Assembly (NCBI GenBank): GCA_947095585.1
Contig: OX352766.1
Span: 868,001-932,000 of the forward strand
Direction: 5' to 3'
Length of the DNA: 64,000 bases
From: Nephrocerus scutellatus
Lineage: Eukaryota; Arthropoda; Insecta; Diptera; Pipunculidae
Part shown: positions 23,891-35,545 of the stretch, in pieces
How positions within the stretch are numbered: position 1 is the stretch's first letter
Layout: each line of letters begins with the position of its first letter
Made by a program: the position numbers and the translations under genes
The notes under the pieces: model-generated
What the model was told of the DNA's origin: nothing
The model's input: only the letters and a program-made list of their open reading frames with translations
Database searches by the model: none

Positions 23891-24216
23891 ATCTATTCAT
23901 CTTATCCATCTTATACTTCTTATCCATCTTGGTCATCTTATGCATCTTATGCATCTTATCCGTCTTATCCATCTTATTCATCTTATCCATCTTATTTATC
24001 TTATTTATCTTATGCATCTTACGCATCTTATTCATCTTATTCATCTTATCCATCTTATCCATCTTATCCATCTTATCCATCTATCCATCTCATCCAACTT
24101 ATCCATCTTATCTATCTTATCCGTCATATCCATCTTATTCATCTTATCCATCTATCCATCTAATCCAACTTATCCATCTTATTCATCTTATCCATCTTAT
24201 GCATCTTATTTATCTT
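23891..24216 (+). repeat. 9-bp minisatellite (CTTATCCAT)n
   Basis: About 36 imperfect copies of CTTATCCAT/CTTATTCAT are present. Because the unit is three codons long, several frames stay open on both strands: minus strand MDK/MNK repeats (24,080-23,856) and plus strand HLI, YPS and ILS repeats. None of these is evidence of a protein. The array abuts the mariner relic. Confidence 0.95.
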
Positions 24217-24299
24217 GACAGTTGCACCTCCATCCGTCTCTTTCTCTCATGTTACACGGCCATTCCTACTCTTCATCGGACCCCGACCCAGGTCTTCAT

Positions 24300-25095
24300 A
24301 TTATCTGCCGAAGAACGACTGTTGTATGGCCCCTCGATGGCACCAATTTCCTCCACTTCGTACCGTTCATTGTCCATTCTTTTGATGACTATGTATGGAT
24401 CGAAGAAGGGAAACGCAATTTCAAATGGCTTCCAAATTGTGTACGCTTTACTGCTACTATACCGCCCACCGATTTTATTCCTACCAAATAATAGATTTTC
24501 TTAAGGCTCTCAAAATAGGCGTTTGTTTCAGTGATGATCTCTTCTTTAGGCCCAAATCTCTTACCGCCCAGCTTTTTCTTCAGGTTTGGAAACAAAAATA
24601 GTCGCAGGGGTCTAAATCTGCATCCAGTTTATGGATTTTTCTTCTTCTTGCTTCCAATCAATATCGAATCTGTCCAAACGCTCTGGATAACATTCAACGG
24701 TGATCGTTTTACTCTTTTATAGGTAATCGATGTGAATGGCACAGCGTTCATTCCAAAATAAAAACCTGTGGCCATGACCATGTTGCCCGACAGACCCGCC
24801 CACCACCTTCTTTGGTGCACCAAGTTCACCCGGAGAAACCCACTGTCTTGATTGTTCCTTGGTCTCTGGTGTGTTGTGATGGATTCATGTTTCGTCTACG
24901 GTTACAAAACGACGCAAAAACTCATTCGGATTGCTGCTGAACATCGACAAACACTCAGCACTTCCATTTTCGTTAAAATTCACGAGGTTGTCTGCTTTCA
25001 ATGGCTGTCAAACACAAACCAAATGACGCAGCTTGCTCAAAATTTGACAGTAGCTTACTAATAGATGGCAGTTGACGGGAGCATTTTAAGTAACT
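24300..25095 (-). pseudogene. Mariner transposase relic
   Basis: On the minus strand, SSNPNEFLRRFVTVDET runs from about 24,945 to 24,895; this is the region of the first catalytic Asp (TVDETWIH in the family). HHNTPETKEQSRQW, NMVMATGFYFGMNA (near 24,783-24,742), KTITVECYPERLDRF, DLDPCDYF (third catalytic Asp; family PSDYF) and LFPNLKKKLGGKRFG (near 24,592-24,548) follow. A tail ETNAYFESLKKIYYLVGIKS completes the order. The central FHQDNAPAH block with the second Asp, and the N-terminal DNA-binding domain, are deleted. The copy is inactive. Terminal inverted repeats were not located with confidence. Confidence 0.88.
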
Positions 25096-28000
25096 GCGCG
25101 GGAAACTCAAAAAGTCACTGACTTATCAAACTGCCCTTGTTTTGGGTCCCATTGACGCAAATAATGCTAAAAAGCTGATGTTATGGGTCTGATGTTTTGC
25201 ATGAAATTTTTTGAGTATTCTCGTAAGTTCTATTAGCATTGAAGTGCGAATTTGTTACATTCCTCTTTGGCAGCACTTTGTAAATTGGCCATCACTGGGA
25301 AACTCTTTCTCAAAATGCTTCCCTTGACAGTTGTTGACTCTTCAATGTAGATATGAAGTGCAGAAGTCAGAGTCGCCGCTCCTTTCCTTTTCGCTTCAGC
25401 GTTTCCCAATTCGCATTCCTCTGCAGTAGTTTTCCGTGTAGGAGGCATTTTCTCGGCCAATATCGATTTACTTAAATAGTAGGTACTTCAGTGCATATGT
25501 TGTCGTTGACACAAAATAAAAATTGTAAACCTTAATTTTCGAGTCGTTTATTGATAAAACTTCAATAGATTGACACAAAAGAAGCACATGTCGGCTGACA
25601 TAACTTCATTTACGATTCCAACTCACATGGCTAACAAAATCCTATACTGCCGTCAAACTGTAATGGTTTGTTTATATTTCACAACCACTTTGGGTTAATA
25701 GAGTATATAATAATCCTGGAGTATGAATTAAAAAGAAAAAAATCGATTTTCATAAAAACTAAGACAGAATTTATTTGTAAGGTGCTTCTAATTGACACAG
25801 TAGATCTCCCAAAATGCAGTGCTTCTAATCCAGTGAACTGCAGTGTATAACCACTAAATCGGGAGCTGCATGAGGGGCAAAGTAGGTACATACCTAGTTA
25901 CCCACCTAACTCCTTAGATCGAATCTCTTCTCCTACCTAAGCCTACCTAACTCCAACAAGAGACAATTAATGCGAGAAATGCGTCATTAGTTATGATTCT
26001 GATGACAAATTGAGATAGATACCAACCACAAATAGACGGACAACCTTGGCAATGGCTGTTTTCCCCGCACGCCCACCCAAACACACACACACACACGCCC
26101 CTCTCGAAAACAAAAACAACACTCATAGCACAATGCATTTGCAGTCGCCGCCGCACCGCCTCCTGTACATTTGCGCAAAACTTAATCAGTTCGGGATCGT
26201 TTGCATTCCCAGCCCCCAGTGGACGCCAGCGTCACCCGAAACCGAAACCGAATCCCGAAATGCGTTCCAATACCCACCCACTTATCGTTGCAGCGCTACA
26301 GCTACAGCCTACACAGCCTGCAGCGACATTCCGGCTGCACTCTCTTCATTCACGCTCTCTCGCTCTCTATCTCTACCTCTCTTACACATACACCACAGCA
26401 GCATTGATTTCTCTCAGCATCTGTTTGTCTCTCTTCAATTTATTTAAATTTTTGTGCCTTCTGCAGATTGCGCCTTTATTTGCCATAAAAAAAAACTTTT
26501 AATCGAGAGCCTCCCGCTCTAGCGTGTTGGCTGCTGTACGCTATGCACCTAATGAGCCAGCCCCGTTGCGTGTTGCACTGTCACTACATCACCACACCAC
26601 TACACACCTACAGCCACACATGATGATCAATGCAGTTTGTTATTGCAATCATTTCTGTGACTCAAAGGCAATCAATGAGCAATCTAATGTGACTACGAAC
26701 GCATGTTGGCCCTGATGAAGATGACGTGTGTCTGTGTGTGTGTGCGCGTGTGAGTGCGACAATGCGTTCTTCAAAAACATAATCACTCAACTCAACGAGT
26801 TATTATCCCGTACAGGGGGACTAAGTCTCGCGTCGTCAGCTCTCAAAATCTCATACGAGCAGCAAGAATTCAAATTGCATATTCCTCGCACTTGCTTTCG
26901 AGTCGAACGGTGGGCTGTTCCCGCTCAGTTTGGCTCGCTCATACACAGGACGCGATAATAATAATTATGTAGGTGTATGTAGGTAGGTAATTATATTTAC
27001 AAACTGAGTGTAACTATAGGTGCCACTGTCTATGTGTGGGCTTCTGCAGTCCAAATCATGTAAAGCAAACAAGGCAGGTTTTACTTTCCTTACCCAGGAG
27101 GGAGCCGAACCCGAGAATATAATCTCGGGAATGCATTCGCGCATTGTGAACGAACTGCAAATCAAATGGTCGTCGAATCGAACAAACGAATCATAGGTAG
27201 GTAGTCCATTAGTTGAGCTGCGCGCTCCCCTTTGTTTTCTTCTCTCATTTACACCGCTCAGCATCGAGATGAGTGAGTGACCCACATACACCTCATTCAT
27301 TCTATCGAAATCACGTATGTGCTTGCTACCTACCGAGCCATCCTTTTATAGGAACATTGTTCCTTTTTATTGTCATTGGTAGGTATTTGCTGCCTGCATA
27401 CATTGGGGGTTAATATGCGCGCCACTGCTAACGGGGGAGTAGCATCATACATTATGCCACGACCAAGACCCAACACTACTCCAGATGTCATCCGGTCGGT
27501 CGATCGTCTTGCAAGAGCAGCAGCAAACGTAAGACAGAGAGCGAACACGCAACGACGCGACGCGGCGCGACAATAAATTAACATTCGCATTTGCAAACGA
27601 AAGAACGAACACACAATGACACATTTGCATATCCCCACACATATTACACCACACGAGCGAGAAACGAATGAAATGAAAGACAAAAAAGCGAAAAAAAAAA
27701 ACGAAAAAACAACAAAAACAAACAACGATCCCAACCCCAAATCAAAATCAACACTCAGCCAGCGATTTGTGCTACCAATCAACAAATCGCTTGTGTGCTC
27801 CAGTTTGCTGCTCAACGAGTGCAACAAAGACAGCCGACGTCACAGCAGCGACGGTCGCACAAATGAGTGCGATTTGTTTTTTTATTCCTCTCATAGTCGT
27901 CGCGATGCAATGATGTATTAATGTGCGCTTCTTTAATTTTCTCATTAAGAGGCAAGCCAGACTTGGCATCGTTTTTCCAGAGAATGAAATATGAGAATAG

Positions 28001-28675
28001 CAGTGAGAGAGTTGTGAGTGAATGTATGGCAGCAACAGAAGCACTCCATTACTCACTTTTTGTTTTATACTCAACATTATCACAATCTACCACTCATTAC
28101 CTCAAACACAAAAAATATTGTTTTCTCTCTCAGTCTTTTTTAATTTTTCTTACTCTTTCTATTCTCGATTACTAACTCAACTCAACATAATTCTTCGCTA
28201 AAGATTCTCGTTAGTCAGATTTGATTATTGTTTTAATTTTTTTTCAGTTGCTTTGCCATCCGATTGCAGTTCGAGCCAAAGTGTTATCTACAAAATCAGT
28301 GGTGGCACTGTAATTTTACCCGAGCAGATAATTAAAATTGTTTCTTGAAGCGTCGTTACAAAATTTTATAAAGTAAAAATTCCATAGCACTCTGCGGTAA
28401 ATACAGGGTGACACATTTAATGAAAGTAAAACTTTGACGAAATAAAATAAAAGATTATATTGTTTTGTTAATTTAACTTGCGATGATGAAATCGTTATGA
28501 GAAGACTTTTGACTGATTTCTCCACAAAAAGAAAGTTGAGAATAAACTTTAAGACGAAATTAAAGTTGATTCTAGATTATATGAATTAATCTTATACAGT
28601 AACTGATAATCTAGTATATGCACAGCGAGCTAATAGAGAAATAAGAAAATTAAGTTTGTTTCACACGGAATTCGC
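25096..28675. other. Mostly single-copy-looking non-coding stretch
   Basis: Apart from a small frame at 25,233-25,460, no gene or transposon is recognised. There are CA/GT runs near 26,082-26,097 and 26,728-26,750, and A-rich sequence near 27,680-27,725. ORFs up to 165 codons (for example minus 27,827-27,330) show no domain and overlap other frames. Confidence 0.45.
25233..25460 (-). CDS. Small ORF of unknown function, possibly transposon-derived
   Basis: This is a 75-codon frame beginning MAEKMPPTRKTTAEECE and ending ECNKFALQC. Its composition is balanced and Lys/Glu/Ala-rich, unlike the low-complexity frames nearby, and it predicts mostly helix. I recognise no family. It lies just beyond the mariner relic on the same strand, so it might be a fragment of another mobile element or an exon. 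Evidence for translation is composition only. Confidence 0.2.
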   Translation of the reverse strand: MAEKMPPTRKTTAEECELGNAEAKRKGAATLTSALHIYIEESTTVKGSILRKSFPVMANLQSAAKEECNKFALQC

Positions 28676-28679
28676 TCTT

Positions 28680-29330
28680 GTCAAGACAGTACAAAATGTA
28701 TCTCTATGAAATTATCTGGTTATCTTCTGGACCGCTTAGTTCAAGTTGTCTTGGATGGTTTTAAGTCTGAAATTCATCGCTTAAATATTGGCGTACCGTG
28801 GGGTTCTGTTTTGACCCCAACACTATTTCTCATTTTTATTAATGACTTCTTGCCTGTAATTTCTAATCCAGTTTATTCTTCCGAACTCAAACAAATACGT
28901 ATGTTAAGCACGTTGAATTCTGACCTGGACAACTTTATAAAATGGGGAGAAAACAACCGAGTATAATTTAACGCTTCCAAAATCCAATGCTCTCTCCTGT
29001 CATCCCAGCGAATCTAGAATACAATGCCATTACCCATGAAGGGAACTTGCGTCTAGGAAACTGAAATACTCGCCATTCTTGGTATGTGCGTCAACGACAG
29101 GCTTCGTAAGAATAACCACATATTCGCCCATGCTCATCAGTATAACCCCGAGACCATCTACGGACGTACAGTTAAGTTCAGAAATTCGTTCTTCAGCCCT
29201 TGAACACGTATGTGGAATGCTTTGGTAGGCAGGCAGGCCTTTCTTTTTTTTAAACTTTAACGCTCACTCTACTTAGCCTACCATTATAAGGGTGCAAACC
29301 CCTTTACGCAAATTATAAAAAAATTAGTGC
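28680..29330 (+). pseudogene. Jockey-type LINE 3' half (RT to C-terminus)
   Basis: An 86-codon frame (28,706-28,966) contains VVLDGFKSEIHRLNIGVPWG, continuing SVLTPTLFLIFINDFLPV: RT motif B in which the usual GVPQGS is GVPWGS. The YADD/FADD segment is deleted (SNPVYSSELKQIR). STLNSDLDNFIKWGENNRV is the post-palm helix. Downstream frames give ILGMCVNDRLRKNNHIFA near 29,070 and TVKFRNSFFSP, RMWNAL near 29,170-29,220, the conserved C-terminus. The 3' region near 29,287-29,305 has TATAAGGGTGCAAACCCCTT. The same 12-20 base block occurs in reverse at 35,195-35,213, marking the same family. Confidence 0.82.
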
Positions 29331-32300
29331 TTGTAACCTTTACGCCCGGTCGAAGTGAAATTTCTTTGGCGTAACAAAACAAAATTAAATTTATGTCACG
29401 TGCCAATAATGTACGTAAGTAGAGAAGGCGATAAAATATTTATGTATAGATTTAAACTTTAATGTAAAAATTTGATAGGTTTACCAGAGGTTTCTAATTA
29501 AAAAATTGACATTAAAGTATATAAAGTTCTCTACAAGAATCCAAAAGATTACTTTGCATCATAGAGCCTTACATCTTATAATTTCGTTTTATTCGTACAC
29601 CCTGCAATGGAAAAAATTTAAATATTTAATTTCATTCCACTTTTCTCAAATTAATGCTCTGCCCAATACTGCAAGGGTTAAAATAAGAAATAAGAAAATT
29701 CAACTATAGTGCCACTGCCTAATCAAAATAAATATTCTTTGGTTTGAGTTCAACTCTTAAGATATATACTGTATGCGTTGAGTGATATTATTTGGTGGAT
29801 TATAGTTTTTTGGCAATGGAAATTCGCTTTCTTTCTTCAGGTCTCAGACTCATCACATGTTAGCACTCATTTCTGTGCTTTGATCAGTGTTTGTTACGAG
29901 TTTGCTTGGTATGGCTCACCTTAAGTTGAGTAGCGCTCAATGTATGTTTGTGCAGAGTCGTGACACTGTCGTTCGTTTCATTGTTCTTTGTTAATTGTGG
30001 CTGCCTCATCAACGTACCGATCCGGTTTCGTTTGTCGGCTGCGGTCTCTCTCACATTCATATTGAGTAGAGCGCAACGACCGCGACCACTCTACTCATAC
30101 ACTCATTTACTCTTCATCACAACAATAATTCGTAATCAGCACCTTTCCGGTCCTTTAAGTATTCCAACGCCGATTTGGTTTTCATTCCATAGTAAGGAAT
30201 TGACGGGTAACGATTGCGCATCGTTGTTTCGTCCGTTCGCCGTACGTTGACCAGACCACTCACTGTTTATGTTGTGTTTGTCTAACCGAGCATCGTGTGT
30301 CGTGTGTGTGTTTTTTTCTTTTACTTTCGTTGTTGTTCTTCTGTTTGTAAGTTCGTGTACGGGTTCCGTTCGTTCTTTCGTTCGTTTGGCTGATCAATGG
30401 CTGCTGTTCGTCGCGTTGCCGCTGCCACCGCCATCATCACAGTTATTATTGTTATTGGATTCGAATCGAATTGCCGTCGTTATTTTTATGTGTGATGTTG
30501 TCTGTCTGTCTGGCTGTCTAGCTTGAAATTATTGCAGCAGCAGCATTGGATTGTTTTTTGTTTTCGGCGGCGTCTAGACACCACCCAAAAAAGTAAGCGG
30601 CCGCGTAAATGACAAACTATGTGCCATGAGAATTATTAGAGTGTCTATAAAAAGAATTAACAAATCATTTTGAAAAGTGTGTAAAGTGTTAACTGCAGTG
30701 ACTGTTGACAGCCACCGCCGGCTTAGTGTTGCACCGATCGATTACCATTTGGATAGCTACGAGCGAGTAGATAGGAGCAGATCGATCGATCCTGTTGTTC
30801 CCTCTAATAGGTACACTAAGGACATTTGTCAGCGCCCGGGACTATTTTGTCCTTCCTAAGGATTAATTTTCTAAATTTGTTATTTGTGTTGCGGCTGCTG
30901 CACACAGAAACGTGTGATTCACTAAAGCCGCCGTCCTTGCATTTCACCCTAATTCATCTAACACCCGAGCAGCAGCCCTTAAAAAATGACTGTGTTTTTT
31001 CTTCTTCGAAATATTCAGTTGAGGGGGTGCGTCCGAATTAATGCCGTCGTAAAATATGTTACAATTTTACTATTCTTGATGGTGTTCCGTTGCTTTTAAT
31101 GGATTGTAAAAAAACAAAAAAAGAAAACCCGGCAACCATCATCGATCCACCACCTGGACCACCCTGACAACCCTTATTCAAATCAAAATCGAGCTTTATT
31201 CGTTCGTGGCGCTGCCATATGAAATGGAGCATGCATTTTGTATTACTGGGACATAAGTAGTTGCGCGTTGCACAATCATTTCTGATCCCAAAAAGGATTC
31301 CAAAAAAGTCACTGGCCACCACTTACTCCAGATCTGATCGGGCACGTTTTGTACATTAGTACTTGTTACACTTTCGATAAGATCTGTGTTCCGTTTAGGA
31401 AGTACTTGAAGTTACTTAAGAACAAACGCCATTGAGTGTTAAGAAGAGCTTAAATTTTTGGTTTGTGTATAGCCATTACCTAACTACGCAATAGATGGCT
31501 TCTTTTAAAATACAGAAAATGAAGATAGCATCGCTCCATATGCATATTAAGACAGCTAGGTATTGTCTATGGTGTGGCTTTAAGCCGGTCAGCAAGATTT
31601 TGCCGCCCATGCGGTGACATCCTTCCGACCGTTGAAGAAATGTTCTTCTTTTATGTGGTTTGATGATAAACAATTCAGGGACAGACCACATGCTATACAG
31701 GGTTTTTTTCGGTTGGTAGGGTAGCTGCAGTAAAGGCATTGTTTACATTTATGGTAACACCTGGACCTGAAGGATCGTCAAGCCATCAATTGGTTTACAA
31801 GAACTGAAGCTGCACAATAACAAAATAATTACATAATTTGCGGTTGGCTTATTGTCAGAAATAAGATTTTTCGATTTCGCGATTTTTTGATAATTCTTCT
31901 CAAGAAGACGACACCACAGTAAATGGCATAAACACAGCTCATGCATAACGGTTAACAACTAACGAGTATTGACTACTGCAGCAACCACCACCAACAACAA
32001 CAACACCCCCACGCTACAAAAAAAAAGCATTGCACACACACGCACACCTCTTTTGCATTCCAATTGCACACAGGAAAAGAAAACGTGATTGCTCTCAGTT
32101 TTTTTGTTTTGTTTGCGCGTTTGTGTGATGCCAAACGATTAAAAACGAGTCTTCGTTGCCCGCGCTCTCTTTTTTTTTACATTAGCAAAAATATTGAGTG
32201 CATGAGTGGGTGGGTGGTTGGTTGGTTTTCCATTTTGATAATCACACATTCGCCTTTGAGTGGAATGATATGCAAACGAAGTGGAGTTTATCACGTCACT

Positions 32301-33415
32301 CTCACTCATTTTTTCTTGCACTTTTGTACTTGCTGGCGCTTGCTTTTGCTAACAATTGTCTGACTCACTCATGTTCTCTTGCAATTTTCGTATTGTTATG
32401 CTGGCTGCTGCCTTCCGCCGTACTCACTCATTTTCTCTTCAATTATTCGTATTGTTATCGTTTGCTGCCGACTGTCTGACTCACTCATTCAGATTTCGTG
32501 TAATGCTAATGTGATCACCAATTATTGCTCATTCTCACCAATTTACCAAATGGAACAAAATCGTTTTCTCTTACGATTTTTTTTTATTTGATTTATGTTC
32601 TCACGATTTTCACGACTAACTACATCACTCAAAACACTAAGCCGGTCGACTGTGCTGCTGAGTAGAATACAATTTTGAGTGGATTTTTTTTGTATCATTA
32701 TAAAATTTTTGTCGGTCGCGCTGCCGCCGCGCTCTAATCATCATCGCCATCATTATCGTCAGCAGAAGCACAAAACAGCCATCAACATTACCGCCAACAC
32801 CACCACCAGCGCCATCGGCATCATCATCGGCGTTGTCGTCGTCGTCAGTGCCGTGCATAATTCTCCCGTTTTTTATATGCGGCGATGCGATGTGCGATGT
32901 TGATCTGATTTTTTCGCGTTTTTTTTTTGGTTTTTTGCGCGCGCACCACCACCACCACCACCACCAACAACAGTGTACCCAAAATAAGGGTAATGATCGA
33001 AGAGTTATTTCAAGCGTTGTTGGTCGTTCTTCGCGTACGCGTTGTGTCACCGTGTTGCCTGCCTGCTTGCCGCCGCCGACTTCCTTTCTTCTTGTCAACG
33101 CATAGCATCGACCGACCGACCAGACACTAGACAGACTGACGTGACACGTGAAAACGTTCCTCCAATTGCAATTATGTACGCAGCCAATCAACATTAACAA
33201 CAACCCGAACAACTCGAACAACAAAAATTGTGCTTTTCTTTTGGTTTCCATACAGACAGTGCGCGATTTGTTTACTTTGTCTTTTTGTTTGTTTATTATT
33301 ATGGTTGTTGTTGTTTGTGTGGTGTGCAACAACAACAACAAAGTGTCACGTCACGTGTATCTTTCGCCTATAAAAATAATAAACAAAAAAAAATTTGTGT
33401 AAATTCGTGCTCCAA
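29331..33415. other. Non-coding stretch, possible upstream region of a host gene
   Basis: No gene is recognised. It holds many short direct host-like repeats: GTT and CAA runs, (CCA)n near 32,944-32,968, and GAC/CATCAT runs near 32,733-32,850. The 234-codon minus-strand frame 33,341-32,637 contains a run of seven Trp from (CCA)n and Asp-rich runs from (GTC)n, so it is rejected as a gene. The sequence leads into an A-rich leader-like region. Confidence 0.4.
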
Positions 33416-33419
33416 CTAT

Positions 33420-34091
33420 AATTTCCCCCTTCATTTCAGAAAATAAATTTTTTTTTTTCGTTCTACCTACCTAGCTACCGATGCATGTAGCTAATTTATT
33501 TAATAAATCAAAATCAAAAAAAAAAATAAAAAAAACGTGTGACTGTGTATAGAATAAAAATTGCAATACTATTGCAAAATAAAAATAAAGTTCCTATTCC
33601 TATTGTGTATCTACATATATATAAATTGTAAGAAATAAAATTAAAAAAAAATATCTATATATATATATATATAAATAACAAGAAAACATCTACATCTACT
33701 ACTACTGAGAGCAGAGAAAAAAAAATAGTATCTAGATATAATAATATTCCCTAAACGAGATATGTAGATACGAGCAAAAGTTTAAAAAATAAAAAAAAAG
33801 TGTTAGTTCGAGTAAAAGAGCAAAGAAAAAAAAATGGATTACGCCCACTTCTGCTGTTCAATTTACTGGAAAACCCAACTGCAACAACAACTACAGCAAC
33901 AACAACGAATTCCGCACCTGTAAGCAATCGTTACACTAAACGACAGTTCCATCGACTTTACAAAAAATAAAAATAAAAATAAAAACATCCAACCAATCAA
34001 TCAACCAAACAGCGCAACAATAACAAAAGAAAATCCAAGGATACGTCTACATCTACGCTCCTGCTTTGTCGTCTTCTTCGGCATCCCCAAA
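33420..34091 (+). other. Candidate 5' leader exon of a host gene
   Basis: The stretch is A-rich with many short oligo-A runs, CAACAACAA and TACATCTAC tracts, as in long fly 5' leaders. It ends at CCCCAA-A|GTGAGT, a good splice-donor match with GT at 34,092, followed by T-rich sequence. A second donor-like GTAAGC is at 33,920. No transcription start can be placed with confidence. Support is compositional plus the donors. RNA evidence is absent. Confidence 0.3.
33834..33923 (+). CDS. Short ATG frame in the candidate leader (29 codons)
   Basis: The ATG sits in AAAAAAAATGG, a good fly start context. The frame reads MDYAHFCCSIYWKTQLQQQL, a Gln-rich end and IPHL, then TAA. If the donor GTAAGC at 33,920 is used, the first 86 nt form a coding exon in phase 2. 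If the later donor at 34,092 is used, the frame is an upstream ORF. I do not recognise the peptide. The hydrophobic/aromatic start followed by poly-Gln is typical of N-termini of fly regulatory proteins, but that is inference. Confidence 0.3.
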   Translation: MDYAHFCCSIYWKTQLQQQLQQQQRIPHL

Positions 34092-34365
34092 GTGAGTTCT
34101 GTTTTGTTTTTATGAAATTTTTTATTTTATTTATTTTTCATTCGTGTGCATGCATAACTTTGAACCACATCGTCTTTCGCAATCGTAAAATTACTACAAA
34201 CTGCTGAGAACGTTTTGTGAAAGTACGAAAAAGTTCAAAGTCGAGTGTGGCGAGGGTTAACGAACAAAAGTTCGATCCTCAAATTTATGATTTATTTCTC
34301 GGTTGTTGTTTTTTTTTTTTGTATATTTTGTGTATAAGCAACTATTCCGATTACAACGAAACATT
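34092..34365. other. Short non-coding stretch after donor site
   Basis: T-rich sequence with a T12 run near 34,309-34,320. Consistent with the start of an intron, but nothing else is visible. Confidence 0.3.
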
Positions 34366-34699
34366 CTCTATTCTAAGGTCTATGAGAAGTTAGATATTCC
34401 CTTACACAAAAAGGGTAATAGTCTCAAACTATAGACCTATACCCTTCTCTACTTCCTACTTTCAGTAAACTTTTCAAAAAAAATTGTTAAATCGCGGATG
34501 ATTTCGTTTTTCGAGAGAATCCAGTTCGGATTTCGATCATCAGCTATCTGAAAAAGTGTGTTGTCAGATGTATAAAGAACTTAATAAAAGTCAGTTGACA
34601 GCGGCACTGTTTATACATGATATGACTAAAGTTGATCATGACCTGCTTTTTGGAAAGGTATACCATGCCGGTTTTAGGGGCGGCCAAATGTATGTGATT

Positions 34700-35545
34700 G
34701 GTTGATTTCTTATTTACTGGATATAGGGGGAAAAAAGTTAAAATAAATGCGATGGTCAGTAGTTGTCAGCAATTGAAGAATGGTGTACCACAAGGTTCTG
34801 TGTTGAGCCCGCTATTATTCCTAATTTTTTTGTTTGTGTCTTCGTTGAAGGATAGGGAATAGCAAATTAAAATAAACGCGATGCTCAGTAATTATCAGCA
34901 AATGAGTAATGGTGTACCACAAGGTTCTGTGTTGTGCCTGCTATTATTCTTAATTTATATTAAGTTTGTGTCTTATTTAATAGATACAGGGAACTAAAAG
35001 TTAAAATTAATGTGATGTTCAATAGTTCTAAGCAATTGAAGAATGGTGTACCACAAGGTTCTGTGTTAAGTCCGCTATTATTCTAAATTTATATTTTGTT
35101 TGTGTCTTATTTAAAAGATATAGGGAACAAAACGTTAAAATAAATGCGATGTTCAGTAGTTTTTTTTTTATATAATGTACACACGCTAAAGGGGTTTGCA
35201 CCCTTATAATGCTTAGCACAGCGTGGGCGTTAGGAAATTAGGGAGAGGAAAAGATGAGATGTCTATGCACGTGTGTCTTATAAAAGCGGAAAACACAGAA
35301 TCAGGCAATTCATTCCACATAACTATCGTTGTCAGCAATTGAAGAATAGTGTACCACAAGGTTCTGTGTTCGGTCCGCTATTATTCTAAATTTATATTTT
35401 GTTGGTGTCTTATTTAAAAGATACAAGTAGCAAACACTTAAAATAAATGCGATGTTCAATAGCTCTCAGCAATTAAAGAATGATGTACCACAAAGTTCTG
35501 TGTTCGGTCCGCTATTATTCTTAATTTGTATTAATTCATTATTTT
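34700..35545 (+). repeat. Five-copy tandem array of the RT motif-B segment (~130 bp)
   Basis: GGTGTACCACAAGGTTCTG or close variants start at 34,782, 34,911, 35,045, 35,349 and 35,482. Spacings are 129, 134, about 303 and 134. The 303 is one unit plus a ~170-bp insertion. Each unit encodes NGVPQGSVLxPLLF, a spacer resembling KDIGNKTLKINAMFSS, and QQLKN. The second, third and fifth copies carry small indels, so frames are lost. The array sits exactly where a single motif B belongs in the element. Confidence 0.9.
35160..35332 (-). mobile_element. 5'-truncated jockey-type LINE 3' end inserted in the array
   Basis: The plus strand starts with T9 (a poly-A tail read in reverse). The minus strand then reads VMWNELPDSVFP, the conserved LINE C-terminus, and a 3' untranslated segment with CATTATAAGGGTGCAAACCCC, which is shared with the jockey-type relic at 29.3 kb. 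It interrupts CAGTAGTTG/TCAGCAATT of the fourth motif-B unit cleanly. A short target duplication such as GTT(G) is possible. It must post-date the tandem duplication. Confidence 0.75.

Noticed and set aside
23875..24504. 209-codon plus-strand frame
   Set aside because: Its first half is the 9-bp array and its second half is antisense to the mariner relic.
32637..33341. 234-codon minus-strand frame with a run of seven Trp
   Set aside because: Trp, Asp and Gly runs are direct translations of (CCA)n, (GTC)n and related microsatellites. No domain or splice context is visible.
34700..35545. CRISPR-like direct repeats
   Set aside because: The units are contiguous with no unique spacers and code for a reverse-transcriptase motif. 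The genome is eukaryotic.
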